This document shows positions 20,029-35,000 of a stretch of 64,000 nt of DNA, in pieces (positions within the stretch are counted from its first letter, which is position 1; every line of letters begins with the position of its first letter). Below the pieces are notes generated by a model, which searched no databases, was not told where the DNA came from, and was given only the letters and a program-made list of their open reading frames with translations. The DNA comes from Candidatus Laterigemmans baculatus (GTDB lineage Bacteria; Planctomycetota; Planctomycetia; Pirellulales; Pirellulaceae). Both the position numbers and the translations under genes were made by a program. The stretch spans positions 29,214 to 93,213 of the forward strand of contig NZ_WRPR01000028.1 in the NCBI RefSeq assembly GCF_010367455.1, given 5' to 3'.

Positions 20029-23000
20029 TCAGTTCGAAAGCAGGTCGCTGTCGAGCTCGGACCAGAGATCCGAGAGAGCCGCGTCGGTCGATTCCGGATC
20101 GTGTCCAGAGCTCGAGCCGTCGCTGGCGAGCAACGCGTCGACCGCACCGGCCAGGCGGCCGTCGATGACGCTTAGCTCGGCGAACAGATCCCCGGACGGC
20201 GAGGCGTTCGCGCCGCTGGATTGCAGCTCGCCGGCCAGTTCGTCGCTCGGCCGCCGATCCTCGTCCGCGGTGCTGGCGACGAACCCGCTCTGCGGCAGGT
20301 TCCAAGTCCCGGCAGCGACCCAAGCGGTCGAAGTCCCGGTGCGGAGATCGACCGAGCTTTCTCCTTCCGCTTGCAGGCCCCCTTCCGCTTGCAGGCTTTC
20401 ACCTTCGCTAGCGGCCGGGTTGCGGTTGAGGTGGTTGATCACCACCAACGCATCGAGCGGAGTCACCAAGCCGTCGCCGTTGACGTCGTAGTAGTCGGGC
20501 GGTGCGGGCAGATCGCGAACCGCCGGCGAGCCGTTCTGGCGATTCAGCAGGTTGATCACTCGCAGCGCGTCGATCGGCGAGACCGAACCGTCGGCATTGG
20601 TGTCGAGACGGTCGACCGGGTTTTGGTGCGTCGACCGGGTCATCGTGATGGTCACCTGGACCGGAACGCTTCGCCCGTCTTTGTCGATCAAGCGGTAGCT
20701 GAACGTGTCGGTTTCCCCGGCACTTTCGTTCCGCAGGTTCGTGTAGCTAAAGGTGCCGTCGGCATTGACGTCGACCGTCCCGTGCAGCGGATCCGAGACC
20801 GAGGCGACGTCGACGGTGAACGCGTCCCCGTCGGCTTCGCTGTCGTTCGCTAGCAGACCGTTCCGCGGATCGATGATCGCGAGCCGTCCCCGAACCGGAA
20901 CGGTGTAGTGATCGGCACCACCGGTCGGCACGTCGGCCTGCGGGGCCACCGACAAGGTGAACGTTTCAAACACCTGGTACTGGCCGTCGGTCGCCCGGAT
21001 CGTGATCTCGGTGCTCCCCGAGGCGTTCGGGACCAGGACGATGTTCATCCGCCCGTTCACGAACGTGATCTCTTCGACCAGGCTGCGGTCGAACGGATCG
21101 ACCTGGCCAGCCGGAGTGACCACCGAGTAACCGAGCGGTCCGCCATCGGGATCCGAGAAGATCGTCGAGAGATCTTCCGAGATCACCGCGTCCTCGTTCA
21201 CCATGAGCGGATCGAGCGTGCCGATCACTCGCGGTGCGTCGGGCGTATTGGTGACCGTCACCGGGATCGTCACCTGCGTCGGCAGGGATCCGCCGGGGTT
21301 GGTGGCGGTGATCGTCAGGTTCGTGTTTCCGTTTTGGAACGGCGGCAGGGTGAGTGTCAGCGTTCCGCCGGAGACGCTGCTCTGGACGAGCGAGCCGTTG
21401 CCCGAGATGACGCTGAAGCTGAGGGCATCGCCTTCTGGATCGGTGAACCAGGTGTTCAGGTCGATCGTGTAGGTCTTCGCCGTGTCCTTGCTCTCGATGT
21501 AGCTCAGCGCGTTCGGTCCGGCGTAGATCGCGGCGTCGTTGACCGCCGAGACGTTGATCGAGACCGTGCCGACCGCGGTGCGAGGATTGCTCCCGTCGCT
21601 GTCGACAATCTGGTACTCGAACGAATCGGTGCCGGCAAAATTGGCTCGCGGCGTGTAGATCAGCGAGTTGCCATCGCCCGAGAGGGTGACCGTGCCGCCG
21701 CGGAGTGTCGTCCGGGGGAACTGGCCGGGGACCAGCGAGATCGTCTGCCCTTCGGCGACTTCGTCCTGCGGACCCGGTGCATCGTTGGTCAAGATGCCGT
21801 TGCCGCCTCGCAGCGGGATCGTCACCGGGTTGTCTTCGACGCCGCTGTAGGTGTCCGCACCGGCCGAAGGCGGATCGTTCGCCGGAACGAACGAGATGAC
21901 CACCGTTCCCGGCTGGGCCGCTTCTCGCGGAGTCAGCGCTCCGCCGGGGACGTCGACGACGCGGTAGACGAATTCGTCGGGCTCCGGACCGGTGTAGTTG
22001 GCCGGCGGCGTGTAGATCAGCTGGCCCGAGGAAGTGATCTCGAGCGAGCCGCCGCGGCGGGTCACGTTGGCCGTTCCGCCGTAGCCCGCCGAGAGGATCC
22101 GCAGCTCCTGGTCGCTCTCATTGGCCGGGCCTGGCGAGAAGCGTCCCTCAATCAAGTCGGCCGCGGTCAGCACGATCGGCTGGTCTTCGGCCAAGTCGTT
22201 GATCTGGAGGGTGAGCGGTCCGACGACGGTCGGAGCATCGTTGACCGCGTCGACGCTGATCGTCACCGTCACCGGATCGGCGTTGACCAATTCTTGGTCT
22301 TGCTCGCCCGCCGGTTTGGCGTCGGTGACGCGGAACTTGAAGACGAGGTCGCCGAAGAAGTCGGGCAACGGATTGAAGGTGAACCGTCCATCGGGATTGA
22401 TCGTGATGTACCCGCCGATGGTTCCATCTCGCTCGCCGTTGGTCGTCACCGGGAACGTTCCGACGCCGAGGATGTACTCGTCGCTCGCCGGATCGCTCGG
22501 GGTGGCGTAGACCTCGATCACGTCCCCATCGGGATCGGTGATTCCAGCCAGCAACCCGTCGTCGACCATCGAAGGCGTGGTCGTGCCGTCGGCATCGAGC
22601 CCCACCAAGGTCAGGTCTTCGTTGACGTGGTACTCGAGGTTCGGGTTGTTGGGTACCGGCGGACGACCCGGGACGACCCGCACCGCGTAATCCTCGACTT
22701 CGCCGTCGATCGCAAGCCCCGACGGAGAGAGTCCGCCGGTGCTGCTGACGCGGAAGCGGGCGAAGGTATCGAGCGGGCCATTGGGGACTGGCGTGCTCGC
22801 CGGCACCGTCACGGCAAACGTCTGCGTGGGCTCCGAGCCATCGAAGAACACGTCTTTGAAGATTTGCTCGCCGGGATCGCTCCAGTCGCCGTCGCCATTG
22901 AAGTCGACCCAGCCGTCGACGAACCCGACGCCCGTCACCGTGACCGTCACTTCGGTCGTGATGTTGGGGTTGAACACGCCGAACGGATTGATTGCCGAAT

Positions 23001-26000
23001 CGAAGCGAACACCGTCCTCGTCATCGCTGACGATGCGGACCGTAGCGCCGTCGACGACGACGTCGGCTGGTCGCAGGGGGCTGGCGAGGATCGCCTGGCG
23101 AACCGCTTCGGCGATCTGTGCGGGCGAATCGCCGGGAGCGATTTCGATCGCGTAGTTGTCCTCGTCGAAGATGCCATCGCTGTCGAGCTCGAGGGTCGCT
23201 TGATCGAGTCCGGTGCTGATCGTGATCGTGCCGCCGTCGGTCGGGAAGCTCGCGCCGACGCGGATCACCAGGTCGAGCGCGTCGCTGCCGGGGAGCGTTT
23301 CGCGGCTGACCGTGAACAGGCTGTCGTAGCTTCCCACGACTTCGATCGCCACGTCGTCGCCGTCGGCCACCGGGCCGGGGCGGCCGTTGGGATCGGCATC
23401 GACCAGCGAGCCGAGCCGCGGTCCGTTCGGCGTGACCACGTGCCGGGCTCCATCGTGATCGAATCGCGTCGGGTAGCGTCCGGGGATCGTGGTGACCGGA
23501 TCGGGAGCATCGCCGAAGTCGAGTCCGACGGTCGGGAGCAGCAACGTGAACTGCGTCGAGCCGTCTTCGCGGTTCGCCTTGAGCGGATTGCCTTCGAGGT
23601 CGCGGATTGCCGGGAGGAAGAAGTTCTCCATCGCCGCGTTGACCGAGACCGCGTTCTCCAGGAACAGGGTATCGCCACCGCGATCGCCAGCGGTCAGCGA
23701 GCTGACGAAACCGCCACCTCGAGAATTGACGCTGTTGATCGCCTCGATCAACGCCAGCTTCATGTCCTCGGCGGTGAACGAGGGGGTCGGGACGAAGTGG
23801 ACCGGAACCGCCCCGCCGGGAGCGCCCGAGAGGCTCAGCGTCGAAGCGGCGGTCAGATCGATCTGCGTTTGCGGCGAATCGGTCAACCGCACTTGGCCTT
23901 CGCCGACGTGCGTGGCATTGAGCCCGAAGCTGCCGGCCCGGACGCGAATCGCGTCGGCCAGCGCCTCGGCGATCTGATCGGTCGTCCCGTTGGCCGGGAA
24001 CAGCACCGGCGTGGCTCCGGCTTGCACACCGCCGCCAGCGTTGGCTTCCTCGAACTCGAAGACGAACGTTTGCCCGCCGTGGGTGATGCGAACCGTTTCT
24101 CCGTCGCCGACGATTCCGCGACGGGTGGTCAGCGACGTACCGGTCAGATCGACCGCTGTGACGGGGATATCGCCGAGCGAAACTTCGCCGGTCGGCAGCG
24201 GGGCGGCGACGACTCCCAGCGTCGAGCCGTTGATCGCCGTGGCGATCTTCGACGCCAGCACGCTGGGGGAATCAAAGAAGTTGTAGGTGATCCGGGTGGC
24301 CCCGTTGGCCGGTGCCGGAGTGTTCTCGAGGTTGAACATGAACAGCTCGGTAGCGCCCGTGCTGTCGGCAACCGTGAAGGTGGTGTTGTCCCCGATACCG
24401 CTGCCACCATTGACCGGAGTCCGCAGGTACAGAGGTCCGCGGACGCCAATCGTCGAACTCGGAGTGACGCCGGGAGTGCTGATGATCGAGAGCTCGTCGG
24501 CGCCGGCGAGCGTCAACTCGCCGGTAGCGTCGGCACCGAGTGAAATCAGTCCGCTTCCCGGAGCCGTCGGGTTCAGCCCGAGCGGAGTCGCGGTGCGGAT
24601 CGCCGCGGCGATTCGAGCGGCGATTTCGTCAGCGCTGTCGGTCCGGCTGAACGCGATCGGTGTGTTGCCCGTCGCGACGCCATCATCGCCACCGGCTTCG
24701 TCGGCCCGGTTCAGCTCGAACGTCCACGGCGTGCCGTCGGCGGCTGTGAGCGTGATCGTTCCCGCGTCGTCGAGCGTGCGGGCGTAGCTGACCGCAGCCA
24801 GTTGGCCCCGGGTGACCGTGGCCGTGCCCGATTCGGGCAGTCCCAGGTACAGCAGTTCGTCGGACACCTTGGACGCCCGAACGCGAAGCTCGGTCGCGTC
24901 GAGCGCGGTCGCCAGAGCCTGGACCACTTCGGCCGGATCGGTGCGCCCCGAGATGCTGACCGGTTGGCGGCCGCTGGCGACGCTTCCATTGGTATCGAAC
25001 TCGAAGGTCACGGTTTGCCAGCCGTCGTCGATCACGAACGTATCGCCATCGGCGATGCCGCCGGGAGCCGCCCCGAGGGTGGGCACTCGCAGGGCCAGGG
25101 TTCGAGCCGACTGGAGCAGACCGCTGCCCGAGGCGTCGACCAGGCCACCCGCTTCCATCCCGATCCGCAGGTCCCCCGAGACCGGGTCGCGGAGCAGGCT
25201 CACCGTGGAAACCGAACCGACGTTTTCGATCGTCGTGGAGAAGGTCCCGTCGTCGATCTTGGCCTGGATCGCCGCTTCGAGCGAGTCGAGCAGTTGCTCG
25301 GCCGAATCGCCGAGGGAGAACAGCACCGGCAGGTTGCCCGGGACGATATTGCCCGCTTCGGTCGTGTATTCGAACGTCCGCTGGCGGAACCCGTCGTGGA
25401 TCACCACGCGGTCCCCGTCGGCGATCCCGCCGGCTCCGGTCAGCGCCGCCGGCGCGGCCAGCGAGATGACTTCGGGCACTTCGATTTGATAACCGGCTTC
25501 GAACTCGAACGTCACCCGACCGCCATCGCTGTCGACGACCGTGAACTGCTCGCCGTCGGAGACCTGTTGGCTCTCGGGCGCAGTGGCGATGAAGCGATCG
25601 CGGTTGTTCAGCGCGATCTCGTACACCGACTCCGATCGCCAGATGCCGGCGAGCGGCCGGAGCGTGATCAGGTTCTTGGTCTCGTCGTAGCTGAAGGTGT
25701 AATCGACCCCTTCGATCAACAACTTGCCGTCTTCGAACAGCGTCAGCACGCCGCCCACGCGATCGTTCGCGGCGGTCTGCGGGACCAGCACGCTGCTGTC
25801 GTCGATGCCCGTCCCGAGGAACGGATCGGAGGCATCGCCCGCGTCGCGAAGCAGAATCCGGAACTCGTTGTAGATGCCCCCGGCCAGCTGCACGAAGCTG
25901 ACGGCCGGGTCGAGGTCGAGGTTGCTCGAATCGTTGTCGAGCGGGGCGTCGAGGATCGCGATCGGACCGACAAAGTCAGCCCGGTCAAAAGCACCCCGGT

Positions 26001-29000
26001 CCTTGAAGATGTTCGAACCAAGACCGCTCGGCGTCGAAACCTGCGGATCGTCCGCACGCAGCTGGCCGGTCAAATCGCGGTTCGGCGAGAGCAGCGGCGA
26101 AACCGCCAGCCCGATCGACTGCTTGAGCGAAGCGAAGTCATTCCGCTCGGCGAGCGAGTCGACCGACGAGTCGATCACGATCGAGCCCGCCGCCGGATAG
26201 AACTGGTTGCCCGCCGGGTTGACCAGCAGCGTCGTGCCGTTGCCGACATCGAAGTTGAAGTCGTCGCTGCCGCCGTTGACGTTGCTCGGCCCAACCGCGG
26301 CGTCGGTCGTGATCCCCGCGTCGCGTCCTCGTTCGAAGATGATCCGCTGGCGGAACAGCATGTTCTCGGTTTCGGTGTACTGGAACACCGAGCCGACGAC
26401 GATCACTTCACCCTTCTTCGGATGGAGATCAACAATGCCGCGGGAGTTTGGATCCCCAAACCCGTCTATGCGGGTCTCTTCGTTCACCACCGCCGCTTGG
26501 GTGTTGATGATGATGTTGTTCAGCAGCGTGGGGCTCGCGCCCTGGCTGGCCAACACGCCGATCTCAGGCAGCAACTGGTCGGTGTTCATGCCCGGCCGCG
26601 GATCGCGTCCGAGGCCTGCTGCCGCCGCTTGCGGGCTGATCGTGACGTTCGCGGCATTTTTGATCAGCACGTACAGCTCGCTGGTCCCATCGCCAGCGGT
26701 GGTCGTGCCTGCGAAGCCGCTCGAGCCGACCTGCGCGGTGCGGTCGTGACCGAAGCCGCGTTGCAGGTCCTCGATGTTCCCGAAGGTAAAGATGTGATAC
26801 CGGTTGAGCCCCGGACCGTCGAAGACTTGCAGTCCGTTGTCATAGCCGCTGATCCCGCCGAGGGCGGTCGCCTCGACGCGGGTGATCGGACCGTTGACGC
26901 CGAAGGGACCGTTGTTGAGCTCGTGGTTCGGCAACGGCAGCGGGCTGGTGCCGGGACCGTTAATCGCGCCGGCGATCGCCCGCATGATGTCGGGAACGAC
27001 GAACGAGCCGCCCGGGCCGTAATCGCGGATCGGGATCGGCACGGCACCGGGCGTGGTCGGTGCACCGCCGCCGGTGAATTCGAACACGACTTCGTTGGCG
27101 GTTTGGCCGGGCAGATCGGCGATCTGCTCGATCGTGAAGGTCGTTCCGATCAGCGAGGTGCCGGTCGGGTCGAGGCTGAAGACGAACTGCCGCGGAGCGA
27201 GCACGCGCATCGCCAGCTCGTATTCGCCGGTTCCTCCTACGCCGCTGGTCCGCTGGGCCAAGCTCAGCGGATCGAACGACTCGTTGCCCGCGCTGCTGAC
27301 CGAGACGAAATAGGTGTCGGTCTCGGTCGCGGTGAAGTCGATGTAGGGGTCCTGGTTCGACGGTCCACCGGCGACCGGCGGCACGTCGTCGTCCGAGAGG
27401 GCGGCGTGGCTGGCCGTGACCCACTGACCGTTCTGGAGGAAGGCCTGGACCGCACCTCGGCTGTTGAACAGCCGCAGCGTCGTGTCGGGACCGTCCGGGA
27501 GCGTATCGATGTCGATCTGCACGCGATCGCCCACGGTCAGCTCGAAGCGGTACAGGTCGACGTCGGTCGTCGGGTCGGAAGCTCCGCTGTCGCCGATATT
27601 GGCGATCGTGACGTAGCCGTTCTCGTCGTGCGAGCGGCCTTGGCGGGTGTCGACGGCCGTCTCGAGCGTGTCATTCGACTCGTCGGTCCCTTGTCCCGGG
27701 TACAGCGACGCAGTGCCGTCGGCGCCGTAGATCGTGTTGTTGACGATCCGGGCGAACGGCTGCGGAGCGTCGGCCACCGGAATTTGCCGGGTGAAGAACG
27801 GTCCGGACGAGCCCCCCTTGGCGAACACACCGGTGAAGTCGATGTGCGTCGCCCCTTGGATAAAGATCGCCGAGGTCGGGAAGTCCTGTTCCTGGCTGTA
27901 CGACTGCTCGCGAGCCAGATCGCGACGGAAGTACGACGGGCCCTGATGCACCTCGACCAGCGGGATCAAGTCGTTGGTCACCAGGATGCTGCCCAGGATC
28001 GCGTCGTAGATCGCGTTCATCACCTCCTGGCGACTCGAGGCGTAGTTGCGGAACGGCGTCGGGCCGTTCGGGTTGTAGAGCGCGCCGCCACCCTTGCGGT
28101 AGTAGACCGGCACGTGCCCATCGGTGAACCCGTCGCCGCCGACTTGACCGGAGCCGAGCTCGTTGGTCGGGTCGCCGCCGATGTCCTCGAATTCGAAGAC
28201 CACGCGGGTTCCCGCGGCGTCGATGGCAAACGTCACACCATCGGCGATCAGAGAGCCGAAGGCGGGGCTGCCGTCGATGTCGTAGTCATCCTCGATAATG
28301 GCCGCATCGACGATCGAGTTGGAGTCGATCGTGAACGGTTGCATTTCGCCTTCGATATGGATGCCGACGTAGCCGGCTTGGTCGATCACGTTGTTGCGGA
28401 TCACCGGACCGGCGGCGAGTCCGCCTTCGACGCTGTCGTTGGCTGCTGGCAGATTGCGCACCGCTCCCGGCGAGTTCGAGAACATCGGGATCGGGTTGAC
28501 CCACGGATTGTCCAAGATGCTCGAGCCGGGCAGGGAGCGCTGGTCTTCCGGATCGATCATCCGGTCGCCCGACTCGCTCCAAATGCCGTACACCCGAGCG
28601 TCGCTGATCCGCGTGTTTTCGATGATCACCATCGACTGGGCCCGGGCGAGGTTCGAATCGCCGAAGCCCTGGTGGATGATGGCCGGCAGCGACAGCCGCA
28701 GGCTCTCCCCGCCGCCGCCCGTGGTCTCCGCCGGCGGCGCGGTCGCCACCGATCCGGAGCGGATGAAGAGGGCCGAGTCGAACTCGTCGGCAGTCGAATC
28801 GCCGACGACGATCCGCAGCCGATACGTCTCGCCGGGCAGCAGCGGCGAGCCGCCGCCGGCGAGGTTCTCGGTCGAGAAGGTCAGCGGAACGGTGAACCCG
28901 TCCATCCCGATCTGACGCAGCAGATCCCCGCCCCGCGATAGATCGTTGTCGACGTACAGGTGGGACCGCGTGCTGGAGTTGATCGTCTGGCTGTTGACCG

Positions 29001-32000
29001 CCGTGCCTCCGGGGAGGACCGCCAACTGGCTCACCGTCGGAGTCGGGCTGTCGGGATTGGCGATCAAGTAGACCGCCACCTCGTCGAAGCCGGCAGGCGT
29101 GTCGCCGCGATACTCTTCGGAGGCGAAGACCGCTTCCAAATACAGGTGCTGGGCGGTCGTGCCGGCCAGTTGGAAATCGAACTCGGTGGCACTCGAGTCG
29201 ACACTCGCCAACTGCGGGTCGGCCATGCCGCTCGCGGTGCCCGAGGTCCGGCCGCTGCGGTTGGGGCCTTCGAGCGTATCGAGTTGGCCGTTGGTGACCA
29301 CGATTCCGTCGGACAGTCCGAGGTTCGATTGGCCACCGCTGAAGCGACCGACCTGGCCGACCGGATCGATCACCGGAGTGCCGACCAGCGACAGTCCCCC
29401 GCCGAGCAACTCGCCAGCGACGTCGGCGTTGGAGAGCGGAGTGGCGTCGATCTGGAGATTCGAGACGCTGATCTCGGCGAAGTCGCCCGTGACCGCGCCG
29501 ACCAAATCGATGCGGTTGTCGCTCAGGGCGGTGGTGTCATTGCCGTCGGCTCCGGCCGCGTCGATCTTCAGCGAGCCCTGCACCGAGGGATGGTTGATCG
29601 CGTTGCGAATCGCGGTCGCGACTTGGGCTGCGGTGTCGGTGGCGGCGAACGGGATGCGGATCCGGCCGAGCGTCACGCCCGACGCGCTGCCCGCCCGGTC
29701 GAACTCGAACGTGACCGATTTCGCTCCGTCGCTGAGCGTGAAGAAGTTGCCATCGCTCAGCTCGCGCCCGCTGGGAGCGAGCAGGGTCACCGCTTCGGTG
29801 TGGCGATCGTTGGTGTCGAAGCTGGAGACCAAGTCCAGCACGCCGTTGGTGCCCGTTTGGAAGTACTCGGTGCCCTCACGAATTTCGACCTGGTACTCGC
29901 CGCTGCTGATCGCCCCGGCCGTGCCGATGGTGTAGGAATCGTCACCCGGCGTGGCATTGGTGACGATCTCTCCACGCTCGGCGAACCCGACGATGAAGTC
30001 GTCCAAGAACAGATCGCCGCCGCCACCGGTACCCGGAGTGTAATCGAATCGCAGCTGGATTCCGGTATGGCCGGCAAACGCATCGAGCGCGATCCGGGCC
30101 TGATAGAAACGACCGTTGCGGATCAGATTGACGCCGCTGTTCCCGGTGCTGGCGATGACGGTGCCGCTCGGGTTCTGATCGCTGACGGCCGTGACCCGAA
30201 CGGAGTCGGCGGAATCTTCGATCAGATAGTTGAAGTACGCGTAGGGCTTATCCTCGGCCGAGTAGCCCGCCAGGCTAAACCCGTTCGAGAGCAGCGATCC
30301 GCTGCCGGAGGAGCCGTTGAACTTGAGGCTTTGGTTGCTCGGCGAACCGCCGCCGAAGGCCGGGTGGCCTTCGAGCGAGACGTGCAGCGTGTACTGCCCG
30401 GCCTGGATGACCGCATCGTCGTCGAAAGTGAAGGGGGTTCCGCCGGCGAACTGGGCATCATCGTAATCGGCCGACTCCTGGACGACGGCGATGTAGTAGT
30501 CACCCGGATTGGCGACGACCACATCGAGGAACGGATCGTTGATCGTCGCGCTGCCGCCGGCACCGCTGAACGTCGAGGAGATCGAGCTCTGGGCGACGAT
30601 CGTCCCGTCGGCCTCGAGCAGGAACAGCTTGGTGTTCAGCCCCGAGGTCCCGTCGATGTCGACGATCAGCCGTTCGCCACCGACCGGCACGTTCAGCTCG
30701 TAGACGTCGGCCGCGTCGGTGAGCAACCCGTTGACGGTCGTATGGGGAATCGTCAGCGACGTGTTGCTGAAGGTGTCGCCGATGTTGCCGTCGTAGAACA
30801 TCGTCCACTGAGGAGATGTGTCCAGGCTGTCGGAGGCGTTGCGGTTGTTGTTCGGTTCCGATTCTTGCCGCGTGAAGTTGCCCAGGTCGACCCCGCCGCG
30901 GCTGCCGTCAAAGACGCGGCTCGCGCCGTGCCCTGCGTCGGTTGCCCGCTCGTTGGTGACGCTCCAGCCCGGCGGCAGCGAATCGCGAGAGAACATCTGG
31001 GGGACGACCGGCGGGGTCGCCACGTAGCTCGGCTGCGACTCGACCGTGTCGTCGATGATCCGCGTCACCGAGTTGATCGGTTCGAGACGGACCTGCGGGT
31101 TGTTGGCAATCTGGTTGGGAACGGCCGAGCCGTTGCTGATCCCGACGTAGTAGTACCCCTCGGGGAGCGCGACCGGTCCGAGGAACGGGTCGCCCGACTC
31201 GTAGCTGCCCCGGGCGAGGATTTCCGAAGCGAGCGACGTCAGCGGGCTCGGGCGGTCTTCGGCGATGTTGCTGTCGCGGCCGAACAGCACCAGTTGGGGC
31301 TGCGCCGGACGGGTCGGACCATCGGGATCGTAGTACACCGCGATGTTCGTGTCGGGCCGGCTCAAGCCGTCGGCGTAATCGACGTCGAACACAGCGCTTT
31401 GATGCAGCAGCCCGGTCGAGCTGCGGATGTTGTTGTGATCGACCACCATCTCGTAGAAGTCGATGTCCGACTGGTGGGCCAGCGCTCCGCCGATGCTGAT
31501 CGTGTTGCGGCTGGTCTCGAGCAGATTGCCGACGTACTGCGCTCGCCGGCCCGGGGCGCTCGGATCCGAAGTGATGCTGCCGTTGTTCGAGGCCGTCTGG
31601 TCCTGTCCCTCGTTCTCTTGGAATTCGCCGATCAGCGGCGACGTCCCGGGCAGACCCCGCAGATGAACGCCGTGATTGGCGTAGCGAATATCGGCGTACA
31701 GCACCGAGCTGCCAGCGAACTCTTGCTCTTCCTGGATCCGCACCTGGGCGCGGTAGCCGCCGGAGGTCACCCCACCGGCCGCATCGGTGGGATTCACCGA
31801 GCCGCTGCGGATGCGGAAGTGGTAGACGCTGCGGGTGCCGCTGACGCCCGGCAGAGCCACACGCATCCCGGCGTCCCGCGGATTGGTCGACTCGAAGTCG
31901 CGGTACAAACCGCCGCTGCCGATGTCGTGGAACTGGGCCGGGCCGTTGGCCAGCGGACCGACGCGTCCGTCGACCAGCGAGGACTGCACGCCGATGCCAT

Positions 32001-35000
32001 TGGGCGAGGCGACTTCGGCAAAGCTGTTGTCGCTCGTTGCGAGCACGTTGCCCGAAGCGTCGAGCAGCTCGAGCACCGTATCGAGCGAGAAGGTGGTCCG
32101 GTCGATGTCGATCCAGACGTCGGTTCCGGCGATCCCAGTGAAGGCATAGGTATCGACGTCGGTCGGTTCGCTGAGGTGCCCTTCGATAGCGAATCCGAGC
32201 CGCAAGTTTTCATCGCTCTGGTAGATCGAACCGGCCAAGTCGCCGAGGACTTGCGCGGTCAGCGCCGTGCCGTTGGGGCCGGGGGCGACCTGGTTGGGCG
32301 ACTCGAGTTCGAGCACCGTCGCGACGTTGCGGTCGTTGCTCCACTGGTCGAGCAGCACGCTTCGCCAATCGCCAGCCGTCGGCCGCGTGCGGTAGCGGTC
32401 GTTGTTGGTGTCGGTTTGCTGCGAGCCGTCGGGGCGGCGACCGGCGCCGACCGTGTCGTCGTAGAGGCTGGTCATGATCACCGGGTAGCCGGGCTGGCCG
32501 ATGATCTGCACCGTGCCGCCGATCCGGTCGCTGACGTCGCCCTGGGTTCCGGTGGCGGTGATCCCGGTGCCCCAGTCTCTGTGGTAGGGGCTGCTGTCGC
32601 CGACGAGCTTGACCACCAGCGATTCGTCCGGACGGCTGCGGAGGCGGAGCCCACCGGAGCTGTGGAAGTTCCCCACGGTGATCGTGTCGTAGAGCACGTG
32701 GACGATGTCGGTATCGTCCCACATGCTCTCGGTCGTCAGCGTCGCCCCGCGGATCTCCATGCCGTTGAGGCCGTTGTTCTCCAGCAGGTTGCGGCGGACG
32801 AGCGGACCGCGGTTGTCGTCGAGGCCCACCAGGCGACCGAGGCTGCCGCTCTGCCGCCCCTTGTCGGTCATGTAATCGCCGTCGAGTGAGTTGGCGTCGA
32901 TGTCGATGACGCTGCCGCCGTTGTCGATGAACGTGTTGCCGACCAGGATCGGATCGGCCCCGCGGACGAAGACCGTCGCCGGCGTGTTGGCCAAGCGGCC
33001 AAACCGCCCGGTGGGGCCCTGCCCGCCCTGGCCGTTGGCGTTCGATTCAAACGAGCTGTTGGTGACCCGCGCGGTCGCCTGATGCAGCTCCAGCGGGTTG
33101 AAGGCTTTGACCGTTCCTTCGATCCGCGTCAGACCCCCACCGAATGCGATCACGCTGTGGTCGAGGCTGACGTGGGCTCCCGGAGCAGCGTAGATCCCGC
33201 CCCAGTCCCCGGGTTGCGGAGCATTGTTGCCGGTGACCGTGCCGACGTCGTTGTTGGTGTCGAACGTTCCGCCGGTGCCGTAGCGATCGTCGAGCTTACT
33301 GGTGAAGACGACTTCCTGGCCGGCCACACCTTCGGCGAGCAACTGCGTGCCGATCCCCAATTCGATGCGGGCTCCTTCGAGCTTGAGGACCGCACCGGGA
33401 TCGATGATCAGGCTCGCATCGGAGCGTCCGCGGACGCCGTTGCGGGTCAGGTCGAGTTTGCCCTCGGTCGTGCTTCCCGAATCGAAGAAACCGGTGTCGG
33501 TCGAGTTCAGGTCGGCGACCAGCCGGTACTCGCTGGTGGCCGGATCCAAGCGGTACAGCCGGCGGAAAACGTAGTTCTCGGGAGTCGGGGGGAGCCCCTC
33601 GATCATCACCGCGCCGTTGTTGTTGGCGACCGTGACCGAAGCCGAAGCGTCGCTCGGCAAGCTCTCGAAACCGTCCGCATCGACGAACGTCATCCGATAA
33701 TCGTAAGTCCCGGCCGCCAGCGTTCCGCCGCCGGAGGAGACGGCGGTGGTGATCAGATCGACCGTGGGTGCCACACCGTCGGCGATCGGCCCGCCGGGGG
33801 TCCCGGCCAGGACCAAGTTCTCGCTGAGCGCGTGGACGATGTCGATGTCGTCAAAGCGTCCGGGAACGGTCAGCTGCCGCGGCGCCGCCCCGGGGCGTGT
33901 CTCGATGCGGATGAAGAGCGCGTTGAGGCTGTTGTCGACCAGCTGGTTGTGGTGGATATCCGGTCCGACGCGGTCGTAGTCGGCGGTGAACGCACCGGCC
34001 TGCTGGAATCGAGGGGCGGCGTAGGAGGTTTCTTCAAAACTGTTCGGCGCGGCACTCATCGCCGCGTCGGCGCTCTTGGTGATCCGGTTGAACGTGACCG
34101 TCGGCCGCATGTCGACGATCTGGATCGGATTGACGATCTGCTGGACCGCGTCGATCAGAATGTTGCCGCCACCGCCGTAGCGAATGTCGGCGTGGTTGAC
34201 GTACTGCAGGAAGATCCCCTGATCCTCCAGATCGGCGCGTCCTTCGGCTTGGTCCAGATCGCGGCGGTAGACCAAGCCACCCCAGTTGCCCGCAGCCGGG
34301 GCTTGGCTGTTCTCGGGCGTCGGCTGAGCGATGGTCTTGTCGCGCGAGCTGGTGAAGACCACGTCACCGGAAATCGCCTCGCCGTTCCGCATCACCAGAT
34401 CGCCGGCGGCGTCGACCAATCGCGGCGTGCCGAGCACCTGCAGGGCTCCCCCGCTGCGGTCGACCAGCAGCGTCGAGCTGCCCACGCCGATCCGCGACGA
34501 GCGGAGTTTGAAGACCGCACCGGCATCGACCATCACGGTCACGCCGCCGGGGACTTCCATCGTCGAACCGTCCTCGAGGATCCCGGACGACTCGGCAAAA
34601 CCGATTTTGTAGGCGAAGTTGTCGAGCTGCGTTTCCAGCTTCTGGTCTTGGCCGCCGTTGCCGACGATCCGCACGATGTCCCCCGGCATGGCCGCATCGA
34701 AAGCGTTGGGGACGCTCGGATTGCTGATGTTATTGAACGGACGGGCCGCGGAGCCATCGGCGTTGGGACCGGCGGTCTTGTCGACGAAGATGGTCCGCCC
34801 GTAGATCTCGGCGCCGCGGAAATTGCTGCTGACGTCGATCGACCGCTCGCCGGTGAACGAGAGCGTTGCCGGATTGCTCGGGTCGCTCGAGAGCTGGACG
34901 CCGGTCGAGGCGGACTGGGCGTTCACAGCCGTGCGGAGTTTGAGCGCCAGGGCGGCCGGCGTGTCGCTGGCCAAGTAGGAGACGGGCGTCGCTCCGGCAA

